Source: Paraburkholderia silviterrae
Lineage (GTDB): Bacteria > Pseudomonadota > Gammaproteobacteria > Burkholderiales > Burkholderiaceae
NCBI RefSeq assembly: GCF_004353915.1
Contig: NZ_SMRP01000044.1
Location: 1-48,673, forward strand
DNA length: 48,673 nucleotides
Direction: 5' to 3'
Shown here: positions 1 to 9,978 of the stretch, piece after piece
Position numbering within the stretch: position 1 is the stretch's first letter
How the letters are laid out: each line of letters starts with the position of its first letter
Program-made: the position numbers and the translations under genes
Notes under the pieces: generated by a model
What the model was told of the DNA's origin: nothing
The model's database searches: none
What the model saw: the letters and a program-made list of their open reading frames with translations, nothing else

Positions 1-60
<60 letters not shown>

Positions 61-334
61 TTCATCATCGGCCACGTGTTCGGGCGGACTATGGGGGCGC
101 GATCGGCATCTTCCTCTGGGCCACGTGGCTTTCGCTGTCTGCAGGCATCGAAGCGAGCGGCGATCTCGTCGTGCTCAAATTTCAGGCAAAGTTCCCCTGA
201 TCGCCAAATGGCTGCTCGCGGTGGCGTTCGCCGTGAACTTCGTGGCGATGCCACGCCTCGGTTCCTGCCGCGCGCTCTTCGGGCTCGCGCGTGCCTATCA
301 AGCGGCGGCGCTCGTGAACTTCAACTACACCTGA
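61..334 (+). pseudogene. remnant of an integral membrane protein, frame-disrupted
   Basis: After the hexamer array the hydrophobic coding signal hops between forward frames. FIIGHVFG is read in the frame of the repeat. A shifted frame gives YGGAIGIFLWATWLSLSAG and then EASGDLVVLKFQAKFP. A further frame gives PLIAKWLLAVAFAVNF and ends at a stop at 332-334. No single frame holds all three pieces, so I read this as the decayed 3' part of a membrane-protein gene that starts outside the window. I do not recognise the family. Sequencing errors next to the repeat could also produce the frame changes. Confidence 0.35.
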
Positions 335-1092
335 TTCGAGTTGGCTTCGTGACGCATCCCCGCCGCCGCTGTGGACTTGATCTCGCATGCAAAATTGCTT
401 GTCTTTGGCTCAGGGGACCCGCGCCCTGGACTGATTCAATTGATCTGAGCACGCCGGCAAGGCTTAACCCGGAAATCTGCACTTTTTGTTGAGCTTTCCG
501 TTTTGTCGCGCGCAGGCGCCTGCAGAATCCCGCTGCCGTGTAAAAGCTGAACTGAATACGTGAGCATTGCAGCGTGCCCAACGTGCGTACCCCGATTACC
601 CTGGAAATGTCCCCGCGTCACGCACACATCAACCTGGCCGCACAGTCCTCGTGCCATCCCACCTTGATTTCGCGTCCCCGCGAGTCCCTTTGCGGTGCTC
701 CGTACACCACGGGTCACGGCGAACGCGCTTCGCGCACGGGATTTCCCTGCTCGACACGACCATCGAAATCACCAGGCACGATCTGGGATACACGGTCGTG
801 CTACACACGGCGAGGCTGCGCGGCACCGACTTCGCAGATCCATGGACGTCGCGTTTTGCAGCTGCACATGAGGCTGCCCAGTTGTGACAGCGGGCCATTT
901 ATGCGTCGCGCGTACCGGTGACCGTCTGAATTTTCCGCCGGTCCATCGGGCTGATTTTCACGAGGAGAGAATGAGCTTCTTTCAGTTGAAATCCTCCGCC
1001 CCATGAAGGGGAGGAGGACTTCTGGGGCAAGCAGCCGCTCGGTGTGGCTGATACTGCAATGGTTTTTCCAAACACTGGCAATTGATTGATTT
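335..1092. other. about 760 bp without a recognisable gene
   Basis: Short open frames occur on both strands, but none has a convincing ribosome binding site, domain or natural amino-acid composition. The only clear structure is the hairpin at 993-1017. Confidence 0.5.
993..1017. terminator. GC-rich hairpin downstream of the glycine-rich gene
   Basis: CCTCCGCCCC (993-1002) pairs with GGGGAGGAGG (1008-1017) around the loop ATGAA, with one internal G/A mismatch. It lies about 75 bp beyond the stop of the minus-strand glycine-rich gene and could act as its terminator. There is no strong T run on the minus strand, so a mobile-element end or another structural role is also possible. Confidence 0.3.
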
Positions 1093-2616
<1,524 letters not shown>

Positions 2617-3101
2617 TTTCCATTCCTAATTAATATTTTTTGATCGAAATCAACCCTCGGCATATCTCAAGCAGCGTCGCCGATGCCTCAGCGTTTGCCG
2701 CCCCCCTTTACGTGTCGTTAAGGTATCCGGGACACGAGGGGGCGACCGTTCGCTAACTCACTGAGCGATTGAAAGCGCGAAGAAATCTGGAATAAAGGAC
2801 TCGATGGACGATTGCTGAGCGGCCCGGACTCAGAAAGTCAATCGTGTCGGCAGCTGATCGGTTGTCAGGCCAACGATCGCTTTGGCATAGACGTCGCAAT
2901 TGGGCGTCCGGCAGGTTGCGGAGTGAATCAGGCTTCCGAATGAAGGCATGGCGGAATGTGCGGGAGGCAACATTTGGACGAACCCGGACTGATCGCGCTA
3001 CCATAGCCGCGGGTCGCACCATCGCTACGAACACGCCCGGTACTTTGCGCCGACTATACCAACGCGCACCACTCAAACCAGGGCTGACGCAATGCAATAA
3101 A
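2617..3101. other. intergenic region, 485 bp
   Basis: It holds an AT-rich stretch just upstream of the glycine-rich gene (around 2627-2645), a likely promoter area for that minus-strand gene. I see no supported coding region in the rest. Confidence 0.45.
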
Positions 3102-3126
3102 CCCGCCCGGCAAGACGCTGGGCGGG
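3102..3126 (-). terminator. rho-independent terminator of the small ORF at 3174-3332
   Basis: CCCGCCC (3102-3108) pairs perfectly with GGGCGGG (3120-3126) around an 11-base loop. On the minus strand the stem is followed by TTTATT. It sits about 48 bp after the stop codon of the 52-aa small gene, with nothing between them. Confidence 0.75.
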
Positions 3127-3173
3127 CTCTTATATGAAGCGTTGGGCAAGGCAAACCTTTTCGACCCGGTCCA

Positions 3174-3332
3174 TCAGTCTTCGTCCTTTACCCGGTGTGA
3201 GGGCTCAAAGGCGACGTCGTCGAACCCCCAGTCAGCGATCACCACAGCGGCGAGTGCCGCGAGGTATTTCCACGTGAGGTGTTCGCCCAGCCGGTGACCG
3301 TGAAGGACGGCGCTGATCAGTTGGGGTTCCAT
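3174..3332 (-). CDS. small hypothetical protein, 52 aa
   Basis: ATG at 3332 is preceded by GGAG with an eight-base spacer, a good ribosome binding site, and the frame ends in TGA at 3174-3176. The protein starts MEPQLISAVLHGHRLGEHLT, has a short non-polar stretch (KYLAALAAVVIADWGF) and ends with a charged tail (HRVKDED). A perfect terminator follows, and a 14-bp palindrome lies just upstream. This complete transcription-unit architecture argues for a real gene despite its length. I do not recognise the family. The hydrophobic stretch of about 15 residues is short for a membrane span but could be peripheral. Confidence 0.6.
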   Translation of the reverse strand: MEPQLISAVLHGHRLGEHLTWKYLAALAAVVIADWGFDDVAFEPSHRVKDED

Positions 3333-3355
3333 GTTTGTTTCTCCAGTTGAGGTTC

Positions 3356-3369
3356 ATGCACCGGTGCAT
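3356..3369. promoter_or_regulatory. 14-bp perfect palindrome, possible operator
   Basis: ATGCACCGGTGCAT is its own reverse complement and lies 24 bp upstream of the start codon of the 52-aa small gene. It is well placed for a dimeric regulator acting on that gene. No regulator is identified in the window. Confidence 0.4.
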
Positions 3370-3491
3370 TAGCCGCGCGCGCAACTAGTTCCTACGATTG
3401 CAGTTCATTGGCGCATCGCACGGATCATGCTACGGGCTTCGGTACCCATAGACTCCCAGGGCGACGACGAGTCCGATCGTCCAACTGTGAA

Positions 3492-3918
3492 TCATCGAAC
3501 TGTTATTGGCCAAGCAAACCGCTTTCGCCCTCCGACCTTGGGGGTGGGCGTATCCGTTCTGAACCGCCGCCGCGCACTCTCGGCCGCTGCCGCTTTGTTG
3601 CTCCCAAGGTTCGCTGCGAAGGCGACGAAGAGCCTTGTCATAAACTCCTCCAGTCGTGAAAGATGCGGTAGCAATTGGTCGAGGTCGGGAACATCTACAC
3701 GTAAGGACCTTTTGTCGCGTGCCAGACGAACCCGCACCATGTTCGGCGTGCGATTTGGGATGCGATCGAAAACGGCAAACTCCAGAATGTCGTCTACTGC
3801 GGCGTAACCCGCACGCACGGCTTCGCACACTCGCGTGAGGAACATGGCTTCGCCAAGCTTATCGATCGCTTCCAGCAACAGCTCACCGAGGAAGCTGCGG
3901 TCGTAATTCTCTTCTGCT
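3492..3918 (-). pseudogene. unassigned coding fragment fused to the broken lrgB 3' end
   Basis: Beyond the LrgB motif GAFSGLG the minus-strand frame continues without a stop into about 140 residues unlike LrgB: soluble and charged, including DRSFLGELLLEAIDKLGEAM, a middle part NMVRVRLARDKRSL and DLDQLLPHLSRLEEFMTRLF. The composition is natural for a cytoplasmic helical protein, so this may be the 3' part of another gene joined by a deletion or recombination near 3915-3920. I do not recognise it. An internal ATG could allow separate translation. Confidence 0.4.
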
Positions 3919-4587
3919 CCGAGGCCCGAAAACGCGCCCATCTCCTCGCTCACCTGAAACGCCCGTGCGGTGCCGATGCCGTGCGACGCCACGCCGATCG
4001 CAAAACCGCGCACGTCGGCTTCGCGCACACGCACGATATCGAGAATCCAGCGCGCGCTCACGGCGCCACACGCCCGTCGAGATCACGAGCACGGCAGTGA
4101 GCGAGGGAATGCCGCCGACCCTCTCGGCGACGGCCATGGCGATGGACGTCGTGACCGACTTCGGCGCAAGCGACGCAAGCGTTTGATGCGAGGCACCGAA
4201 GAGCCTGGCGATGCCGACCGCCGAGACGATCGCGGTGAGCGATCCGGCCACCAAACCGCCAAGGAGCGGCAGCGCACCACGCCTGAGTTTGTCCCATTGC
4301 CGGTACAACGACAACGCAAGCGCGACCGTCGCAGGCCCGAGCAGGAAGTGGACGAACTGCGCGCCCTCGAAATAGGTGCGATACGGCGTATTGGTGATCT
4401 TCAGCGCTGCGACGACGATCGCCACCGCGATCAGCACCGGGTTGGCGAGCGGATTGTGCTTCGCGCGCGCATGGATACTCAGCGCAATCAGATACGCGAC
4501 GAGCGTGACCGTGAGGCCGAGCAGCGGCGAGGCGGCAAGGTAGGCCCAGATCGCGTCGAGTTTAGCGAACGGCAGCTGCGTATTCAT
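3915..4587 (-). pseudogene. lrgB: lrgB remnant (CidB/LrgB family), frameshifted and 3'-truncated
   Basis: LrgB/CidB proteins are multi-span membrane partners of the holin-like LrgA/CidA. The start MNTQLPFAKLDAIWAYLAAS and the downstream membrane segments (LANPVLIAVAIVVAALKIT, FVHFLLGPATVALALSLYRQ, TSIAMAVAERVGGIPSLTAV) are intact down to about 4075. At VISTGV the frame is lost: the conserved continuation GAVSARWILDIVRVR is read in another frame, consistent with a 2-base loss (or a 1-base gain) near 4062-4072. In the new frame the family signature GFAIGVASHGIGTARAFQ is present, but the protein leaves the family after GAFSGLG. The final membrane segments are missing. The start overlaps the lrgA stop by one base (TGATG). 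Confidence 0.75.
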
Positions 4588-4955
4588 CACGCGCTCTCCC
4601 CTGCGTTTTCGTGACCACGCTGACGCCGCAGCAGCGCACGCGTGACGAGCGCGGTGACGGCGATGCCGAGCGTCGTGCTCACAACGAGGCTCGCGATCAC
4701 GGCAAGCGCTGCGCCGCGCACGGCCTGAGCGCAGACCATGATGCCCACGCCCGCGGGAATGAAGAGCAGTGACAGGTGGCGCAGCAGCTCGAGCGCGGTG
4801 GGCTCGATCGCCTCGGCCGCACTGGGCCGGAACATTGCGAACGTGAACAACAACAGCATGCCGATCACGGGACCGCGGACGGGCAGCGAGAACACGCAGG
4901 AAACGCTCTCGCCGAGGCACTGGAAGATCAGTCAGGTGGCTGGGGAACGGAGCAT
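4587..4955 (-). pseudogene. lrgA: lrgA remnant (CidA/LrgA family) with premature stop
   Basis: From ATG 4955 the frame reads MLRSPAT, then TGA (4932-4934), then LIFQCLGESVSCVFSLPV and RGPVIGMLLLF, which matches the usual CidA/LrgA N-terminus (…LPVPGPVIGM…). The rest is intact to GHENAGESA and the stop at 4587-4589. The gene therefore appears broken by a nonsense codon at position 8. Restart at GTG 4895 is possible but would remove the first membrane helix. The family normally forms holin-like membrane proteins acting in murein hydrolase control or small-molecule export. With lrgB also broken, the pair is probably non-functional. Confidence 0.7.
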
Positions 4956-5250
4956 GGTCGAATCGGTGCGGTACTCGAGTCAGGCACGCGTGCGCCGCAG
5001 CAAAATGCCCGCTCTGTTGCCGAGGTTTGCCGAACCCATCGACCTACTACTGAAACAACCACGAATTGCCCAACGGATTCGCCGCAGACGAGCCAGGCGC
5101 AATTGCGCGCCCGCGAGCCACGCGCGCCACACGCGCAGCGGGATGGGAAGCGTGCACAACACGACAGTGTGTGCCGCCCACGCGGCGCGCGGACGGCCAA
5201 TGCAAACGCGGCGCCTAGAACGCGCCACGATTCGCGGGTGATGACGTGGG
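4956..5250. other. 295 bp between lrgA remnant and the polysaccharide locus
   Basis: No convincing coding region or regulator gene is visible here. lrgAB pairs often have an adjacent regulator, but none is present. This is the boundary between decaying DNA and the glycosyltransferase genes. Confidence 0.4.
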
Positions 5251-6939
5251 CTACCCCGCCGCACCAGCAGTGTTTGCAGGACGCATCGGATTCATGCTGC
5301 CAAAAAGCCGCCTCCTGAGCGAATCAGAGGGCAGGAGCTTCATGAAATCTGCATGGTCAGACGTGACCCGCTTGAAGTCGGCATCGCTAAGATACGTCAT
5401 CGCCGCCCAGATATCGTCCTTCGCCCGCTTCAGGTACTCCTGCTTGAATTCGCTGGCAATTTGACCAACCGCCCACGCATGGGTGTTGAGCTTGACTCGC
5501 AGCAACTGCTCCGAAACCTGCTGTGCTCCGAGCTTGCGCGTAAATGCATCAAGAAGCGCAAAGATATCGAAATGCACGAAGAGCCGGTTGTCGGTCACCG
5601 CTACGTCCTGCCCCGGGCGCTGCAGTCGATAGTTGTAGATAAAGTCTGGGATGGCCTTGAACGAACGGCTCAAGCTCAATGCTTCGAACTGAAACGGCAA
5701 GTCGTCAAAACGACGGATCTCGTGGTAGAAATCCAGTCCGTTTTCCAACAGGAATCGGCGCTTGTAAACCCGGCGCCAGATCGTTGGCTGCGTCGTGAGC
5801 AGCCCTCGAATCCTGCCCTGGTCCGTTATCTTTTCACGGAAATCATTCGCTACCCAGGTTTCGTCGATCAATTCCGATTTGCTGGTTGACTCGTAGTATT
5901 TGACGAATCCGCCTTGCACGATGTCAACGGAGCCAAGAAATGCGGCCTGGCAAAGCCGGCGAAGCGAATCCGGAAAGAGCCAGTCGTCCGGGTCGACGAA
6001 CGCGACATATTCCCCCTTGGCTTCCCGCAAGCCTGCCGATCGTGCCGAAGCACAACCGCCATTGGGCTTGTTGATAAGCCGGATGTTCGGATATTTTCTG
6101 GCCCATTGGCTAATGACTTCCTCCGAATTGTCAGGAGATCCGTCGTTGACCGCGAGAAATTCCGTGCCTTGAGGGGCCGCAGCTAGCAGCGATTCAAAGC
6201 AAGCCGGCAGGTACTGCGCGACGTTGTAGATCGGCAGCACCACCGAAAGGAGATCTTTCTCCACCAGCGTCTCGTGGAGAAAGTGCTGGCGGTCGTCACT
6301 ACGCACGAACGCAGGAATCCCCAGCTTCTTGAGAGCAAACTTGATCGCGACCGGATCTTCATCGCGATCGAGATAACCAGCCAAGTATCCGCATTCGTTT
6401 GCTGTCATATGCGACAGCACCGCGCCAACCGAGTTGGGCCAGCGGGAAACGAAAACCAGGTCGAATCGTTCGACATTCGCCGCGGCGCGTACATTGGCAA
6501 AGGAGATCGCGGGTACATCCTTGATTGATGTGAAACGCCGCAGCTTGCTCCGATCCTCGCTATAGGAAAGCGGATGATTGCTCCGGTCCGCATAAAGGCT
6601 GGCCTGATCGGTCGCCCCATCCGTGAGCGCACCTTCAATTATCGAAATATTGACCAGGCCATTGTTCTTCGCGTTCCGCTTTAGCAGCTTGATGGCCGGG
6701 CCGAACGACTCCACTACGCAAACAGGCCGGTTGGGGAACAGCGACGCCAGAAACAGGGGAATCACGCCAGAACCCGCTCCGAGCACCAGCACAGACTCGA
6801 TCTTTCGGGACGTGATGATGGACTGGAGGTTGAAGTGATCGCTCCTGAGCCAGTGCGCATCAACTGAAAAACCGAACTGCTCCGCTTCATCCTCAATAGA
6901 TAAAGTCGCTCCGGTAACAGGCAATTCAAGAAAGTGCAT
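5251..6939 (-). CDS. methyltransferase-like / GT2 glycosyltransferase fusion protein
   Basis: This is a 562-aa two-part protein. Residues of about 45-220 look like a Rossmann SAM-dependent methyltransferase of the FkbM or generic class: LVLGAGSGVIPLFLASLF is the SAM-binding loop, followed by CVVESFGPAIKLLKRNAKNN, and FDLVFVSRWP ends a later strand. Residues of about 230-480 are a GT-A fold GT2 domain with LSVVLPIYNVAQYLPACF, LAVNDGSPDN for nucleotide binding and FVDPDDWLFPD as the acidic metal-binding motif. It lies 18 bp downstream of another GT2 gene on the same strand, probably as one operon. The acceptor sugar is unknown. The base composition is lower in GC than the flanking housekeeping genes, suggesting acquisition. 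A methylating and glycosylating enzyme on one surface polysaccharide is the likely role. Whether the N-terminal domain is active cannot be seen. Confidence 0.75.
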   Translation of the reverse strand: MHFLELPVTGATLSIEDEAEQFGFSVDAHWLRSDHFNLQSIITSRKIESVLVLGAGSGVIPLFLASLFPNRPVCVVESFGPAIKLLKRNAKNNGLVNISIIEGALTDGATDQASLYADRSNHPLSYSEDRSKLRRFTSIKDVPAISFANVRAAANVERFDLVFVSRWPNSVGAVLSHMTANECGYLAGYLDRDEDPVAIKFALKKLGIPAFVRSDDRQHFLHETLVEKDLLSVVLPIYNVAQYLPACFESLLAAAPQGTEFLAVNDGSPDNSEEVISQWARKYPNIRLINKPNGGCASARSAGLREAKGEYVAFVDPDDWLFPDSLRRLCQAAFLGSVDIVQGGFVKYYESTSKSELIDETWVANDFREKITDQGRIRGLLTTQPTIWRRVYKRRFLLENGLDFYHEIRRFDDLPFQFEALSLSRSFKAIPDFIYNYRLQRPGQDVAVTDNRLFVHFDIFALLDAFTRKLGAQQVSEQLLRVKLNTHAWAVGQIASEFKQEYLKRAKDDIWAAMTYLSDADFKRVTSDHADFMKLLPSDSLRRRLFGSMNPMRPANTAGAAG

Positions 6940-6957
6940 TTTGTTCTACCCCACCCG

Positions 6958-8070
6958 CTATTTCACAGAAATTGCCTTCACCAGGCCGGCGAAGAATTTC
7001 GGAAGATCCTTCGAGACAAGATGATTAAGAGCAACATTTATTGCATACCGCTTTTCTCGGCTGCGACTCAAATATCTCGAATAAAAACCCTTCGTCATCG
7101 AGAAAATTCGGAATTTCTCGGCATTCCCGACGCTTTTCGAGGAAAAGAAGCTCGCCAGCCACGGCTTCGGCACCGTCCCGAAGAATTCCCTGGTGGCGAT
7201 ATCAAACGAGCGCGCCATCCTGGACGGCACGCTGCCAAGACACCATCCGATGGCGCGCGATGCTGCCCGTAGAAAAACAATGCCGACCTCAGGCCCCGCG
7301 CCGTACTCGTTCAGATCCCGAGCGGCCATCGCAAAGACTTTGAGAATGTCGTAGCGGCGGTCGTCGTTGCGCTCAGTCAGCTTGCCCGAACGCCCAACCC
7401 GGTAGTAATAAAGCGGCTTGTTAATCAGCAAAACGCTGCCGGCCAGCATGAATGTCGAAAAGTGAACCGGAAAATCTTCATACAGCACGCCCTCCGGATA
7501 TTTCATTCCGATAAGCCTGACGAAATCCGTCCTGAATATGCGGCGCGACGTATTGGGTTCCAGCAAGAAAGCGTTGAGGGTCGTGCGAGGCGCCAGCATG
7601 CGCACTGAATCACGCGGGCAGAGCTCGTTAAAAAGCCAGTCATCGTAGAACGGATAATAGTCCTGCTTGACCTGGTCGTAAACGAGCGCATTGGTCAATG
7701 CCATATCGAACGACTGTCTGGCATCGTTCTTCACGAGTTCTTCGATAAACGACGAGGCGATCCAGTCGTCGCTATCGAGGCAACTAATATATTTCCCGCG
7801 CGCCAGCGGAATTCCGGCGTTTCTGGCAGACGACAGGCCGCCGTTTTCTTTCGTGACGATGGATATGCACGGGTACTTCGCCTCGTAACTGCGCAACAGG
7901 TCGAGCGTTCCGTCCGTCGACCCGTCATTTACCAAAATGATTTCGAAAGGCGAATCAAAACCATTAACGGCGGTCTGCGATTGGTTCAGTATTGAAGAAA
8001 TGGTGTGCCCGACGTAATCTTCAACATTGAAACACGGGACTACAAAACTAATAAACGGTTTATTTGACAT
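6958..8070 (-). CDS. GT2 family glycosyltransferase
   Basis: The 370-aa product begins MSNKPFISFVVPCFNVEDYV. It has the GT2 hallmarks ILVNDGSTDGTLDLLRSYE (nucleotide binding) and SCLDSDDWIASSF (DXD-like metal site), followed by a family-typical acceptor half with YYRVGRSGKLTERND. ATG 8070 is preferred because the family start aligns there; a GTG four codons upstream (8082) is an alternative, and neither has a strong ribosome binding site. It is first in a two-gene minus-strand operon with the methyltransferase-GT2 fusion and is divergent from the GT4 gene. It is cytoplasmic and acts on a lipid-linked glycan. The sugar is not predictable. Confidence 0.8.
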   Translation of the reverse strand: MSNKPFISFVVPCFNVEDYVGHTISSILNQSQTAVNGFDSPFEIILVNDGSTDGTLDLLRSYEAKYPCISIVTKENGGLSSARNAGIPLARGKYISCLDSDDWIASSFIEELVKNDARQSFDMALTNALVYDQVKQDYYPFYDDWLFNELCPRDSVRMLAPRTTLNAFLLEPNTSRRIFRTDFVRLIGMKYPEGVLYEDFPVHFSTFMLAGSVLLINKPLYYYRVGRSGKLTERNDDRRYDILKVFAMAARDLNEYGAGPEVGIVFLRAASRAIGWCLGSVPSRMARSFDIATREFFGTVPKPWLASFFSSKSVGNAEKFRIFSMTKGFYSRYLSRSREKRYAINVALNHLVSKDLPKFFAGLVKAISVK

Positions 8071-8638
8071 TTTCCAACTCACAATTCGGCCTAGCTTTTA
8101 CCGTCTTTTGTGCGCGCACCGCTTTCCCTAATGGTTGTCGCTTTTTCGGACCTCCATTAGTGCACCAACTGAGGAATGCAAAAAGTAACACGTCCAAAGC
8201 CGCTGCCCACAGCCACCCTTGCTCAACAATTCGCCAATCGCGCATCTGCATCAAGGAACCGCACCGCAGTCATGCCCCGACCCTGCAGTGCAATCTTGCC
8301 CCCATGCATCAACCGACCCGATCAGAATATTCCGAGAAAGAAATCCTTACAAAGTATCACGTTCAGCAAAGAATTGGAATGCTTCCGCAACAAGCCTTTC
8401 GCAGATTTAAACCATTTCTGTAGTACGCACACCACAAAGCACTCACCACCATTACAATTAGCCGTCAAAAGTCAACCGCACGTGAAACCAGACACTCGTT
8501 GCCGCTGCGCGATGAGGCCGGGGGTTGGCCGCATCCGTCAGTTAAACTATCCGCCTTGCCCGCAACCCAGCATCGCCGCTCGCGAGCGGCTCGCACCCCG
8601 TACGCGTTTTGATTGTCCCTTCCCGGAATGTCGTGCCC
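8071..8638. other. divergent intergenic region, about 570 bp
   Basis: This lies between the minus-strand GT2 operon and the plus-strand GT4-galE-wbpLM block and must hold promoters for both. TACAAT at 8453-8458 could be a plus-strand -10, but I see no good -35 partner. No JUMPstart/ops element or coding region is recognisable. Confidence 0.4.
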
Positions 8639-9805
8639 GTGAACTCTCCCGCCCCCCCTGTACCCGGACTCACCGACACTCGCCGCCTTCACGTCGCCCT
8701 CGTCTGCAACACCGCATGGGCGATCTATACCTACCGCCAAGGCTTGCTGCGTGCGCTCAACGCAGCCGGCGCGCAAGTCACGGTGATCGCGCCGCGCGAC
8801 CGCACGTTCGAGCCACTGGCGGCAATGGGCTGCAACTGCATCGACCTGCCTGTCGCCTCGAAGGGCACGAATCCGCTCAACGATTTGCGGACATTGCTTG
8901 CGCTCGTCAAGCACTATCGCGCGCTCAAGCTCGACGTCGTCTTCCATTACACAATCAAGCCGAATATCTACGGCTCGGTCGCGGCGTGGCTTGCACGCGT
9001 GCCATCGGTGGCGGTCACGACGGGACTCGGCTACGTGTTTATCCAGAAGAGCCGCGCAGCGCTGGTCGCCAAACGCCTCTACCGCTTCGCCTTTCGCTTT
9101 CCGCGCGAAATCTGGTTCCTGAACCGCGACGACGAAACCGCTTTCAAGCAGGAAAATCTGCTCGCGCATCCCGAACGCGCGCGCCTGCTGCACGGCGAAG
9201 GCGTCGATCTGGACGAATACGCCTTCGCGCCGCTGCCCGAGCGCGATGCGTTCGCCTTCGTGCTGATCGGCCGGCTGCTGTGGGACAAGGGTGTGGGTGA
9301 GTATGTCGAGGCCGCGCGCCAGTTGCGCTCACGCTACCCGCATACGCGCTTTTGCCTGCTCGGCCCGGTGGGCGTCGACAACCCGAGCGCGATCACGCGC
9401 GAGGAAGTGGCCGCATGGGAGCGCGAAGGCGTGATCGAGTACCTCGGCGACACCACAGATGTGCGACCTTATATCGCTGACGCCGACTGTGTCGTGCTGC
9501 CGTCGTATCGCGAGGGCGTGCCGCGCACGCTGATGGAAGCGAGCGCGATGGGCCGTCCGATCGTGGCGACCGATGTGCCCGGATGCCGGGAAGTGGTGAC
9601 CGATGGTGAAAACGGCCTGCTCTGCCCAGCGCGCGATTGCGGATCGCTCGCGTCAACGCTCGCGCGCATGCTCGACATGCCCCCGGCGGTGCGCGCCGCC
9701 ATGGCAAAACGGGGCAGGATAAAAATCGAACGGGAGTTCGACGAAAAAGTCGTCATTCAGCGCTACCGTGAACTGGTCGCCGAAGTGGCCGGGACCACCT
9801 TCTGA
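8639..9805 (+). CDS. GT4 family glycosyltransferase
   Basis: This 388-aa GT-B enzyme has an N-terminal domain with HVALVCNTAWAIYTYRQGLL and PRDRTFEPLAAMGC, and VVFHYTIKPNIYGSVAAWLA, then a C-terminal nucleotide-sugar domain with FVLIGRLLWDKGVGEY, and LPSYREGVPRTLMEASAMG carrying the E-x7-E type motif, followed by IVATDVPGCREVV. There is no ATG in the right place. GTG 8639 gives MNSPAPPVPG, with GGAATG about 12 bases upstream; GTG 8633 is an alternative start. It is the first gene of the plus block that continues with galE, an SDR, wbpL and wbpM. The content suggests transfer of an early O-antigen sugar, as in WbpV-WbpL-WbpM type clusters. The specific sugar is not visible. Confidence 0.8.
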   Translation: MNSPAPPVPGLTDTRRLHVALVCNTAWAIYTYRQGLLRALNAAGAQVTVIAPRDRTFEPLAAMGCNCIDLPVASKGTNPLNDLRTLLALVKHYRALKLDVVFHYTIKPNIYGSVAAWLARVPSVAVTTGLGYVFIQKSRAALVAKRLYRFAFRFPREIWFLNRDDETAFKQENLLAHPERARLLHGEGVDLDEYAFAPLPERDAFAFVLIGRLLWDKGVGEYVEAARQLRSRYPHTRFCLLGPVGVDNPSAITREEVAAWEREGVIEYLGDTTDVRPYIADADCVVLPSYREGVPRTLMEASAMGRPIVATDVPGCREVVTDGENGLLCPARDCGSLASTLARMLDMPPAVRAAMAKRGRIKIEREFDEKVVIQRYRELVAEVAGTTF

Positions 9806-9978
9806 GTGTCTGCCAGGTATAGCGGCAAGAACATCAAAAGTTCATAAATTTTCCAACAAACACAAAGTGATACAGACTACTGGGGGCTAAATGCGTACAA
9901 TCGCGGTAGCAATAATTCGCGATGTCGATACAGTGACATCGCTTCCCCCGCCCTGTATTCAAATCGTATTGACCCCGC

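Noticed and set aside
3883..4920. A single 345-aa minus-strand protein
   Set aside because: It is a chimera of chance N-terminal sequence, true LrgB in the middle and post-frameshift sequence; the lrgA/lrgB relic model explains it better.
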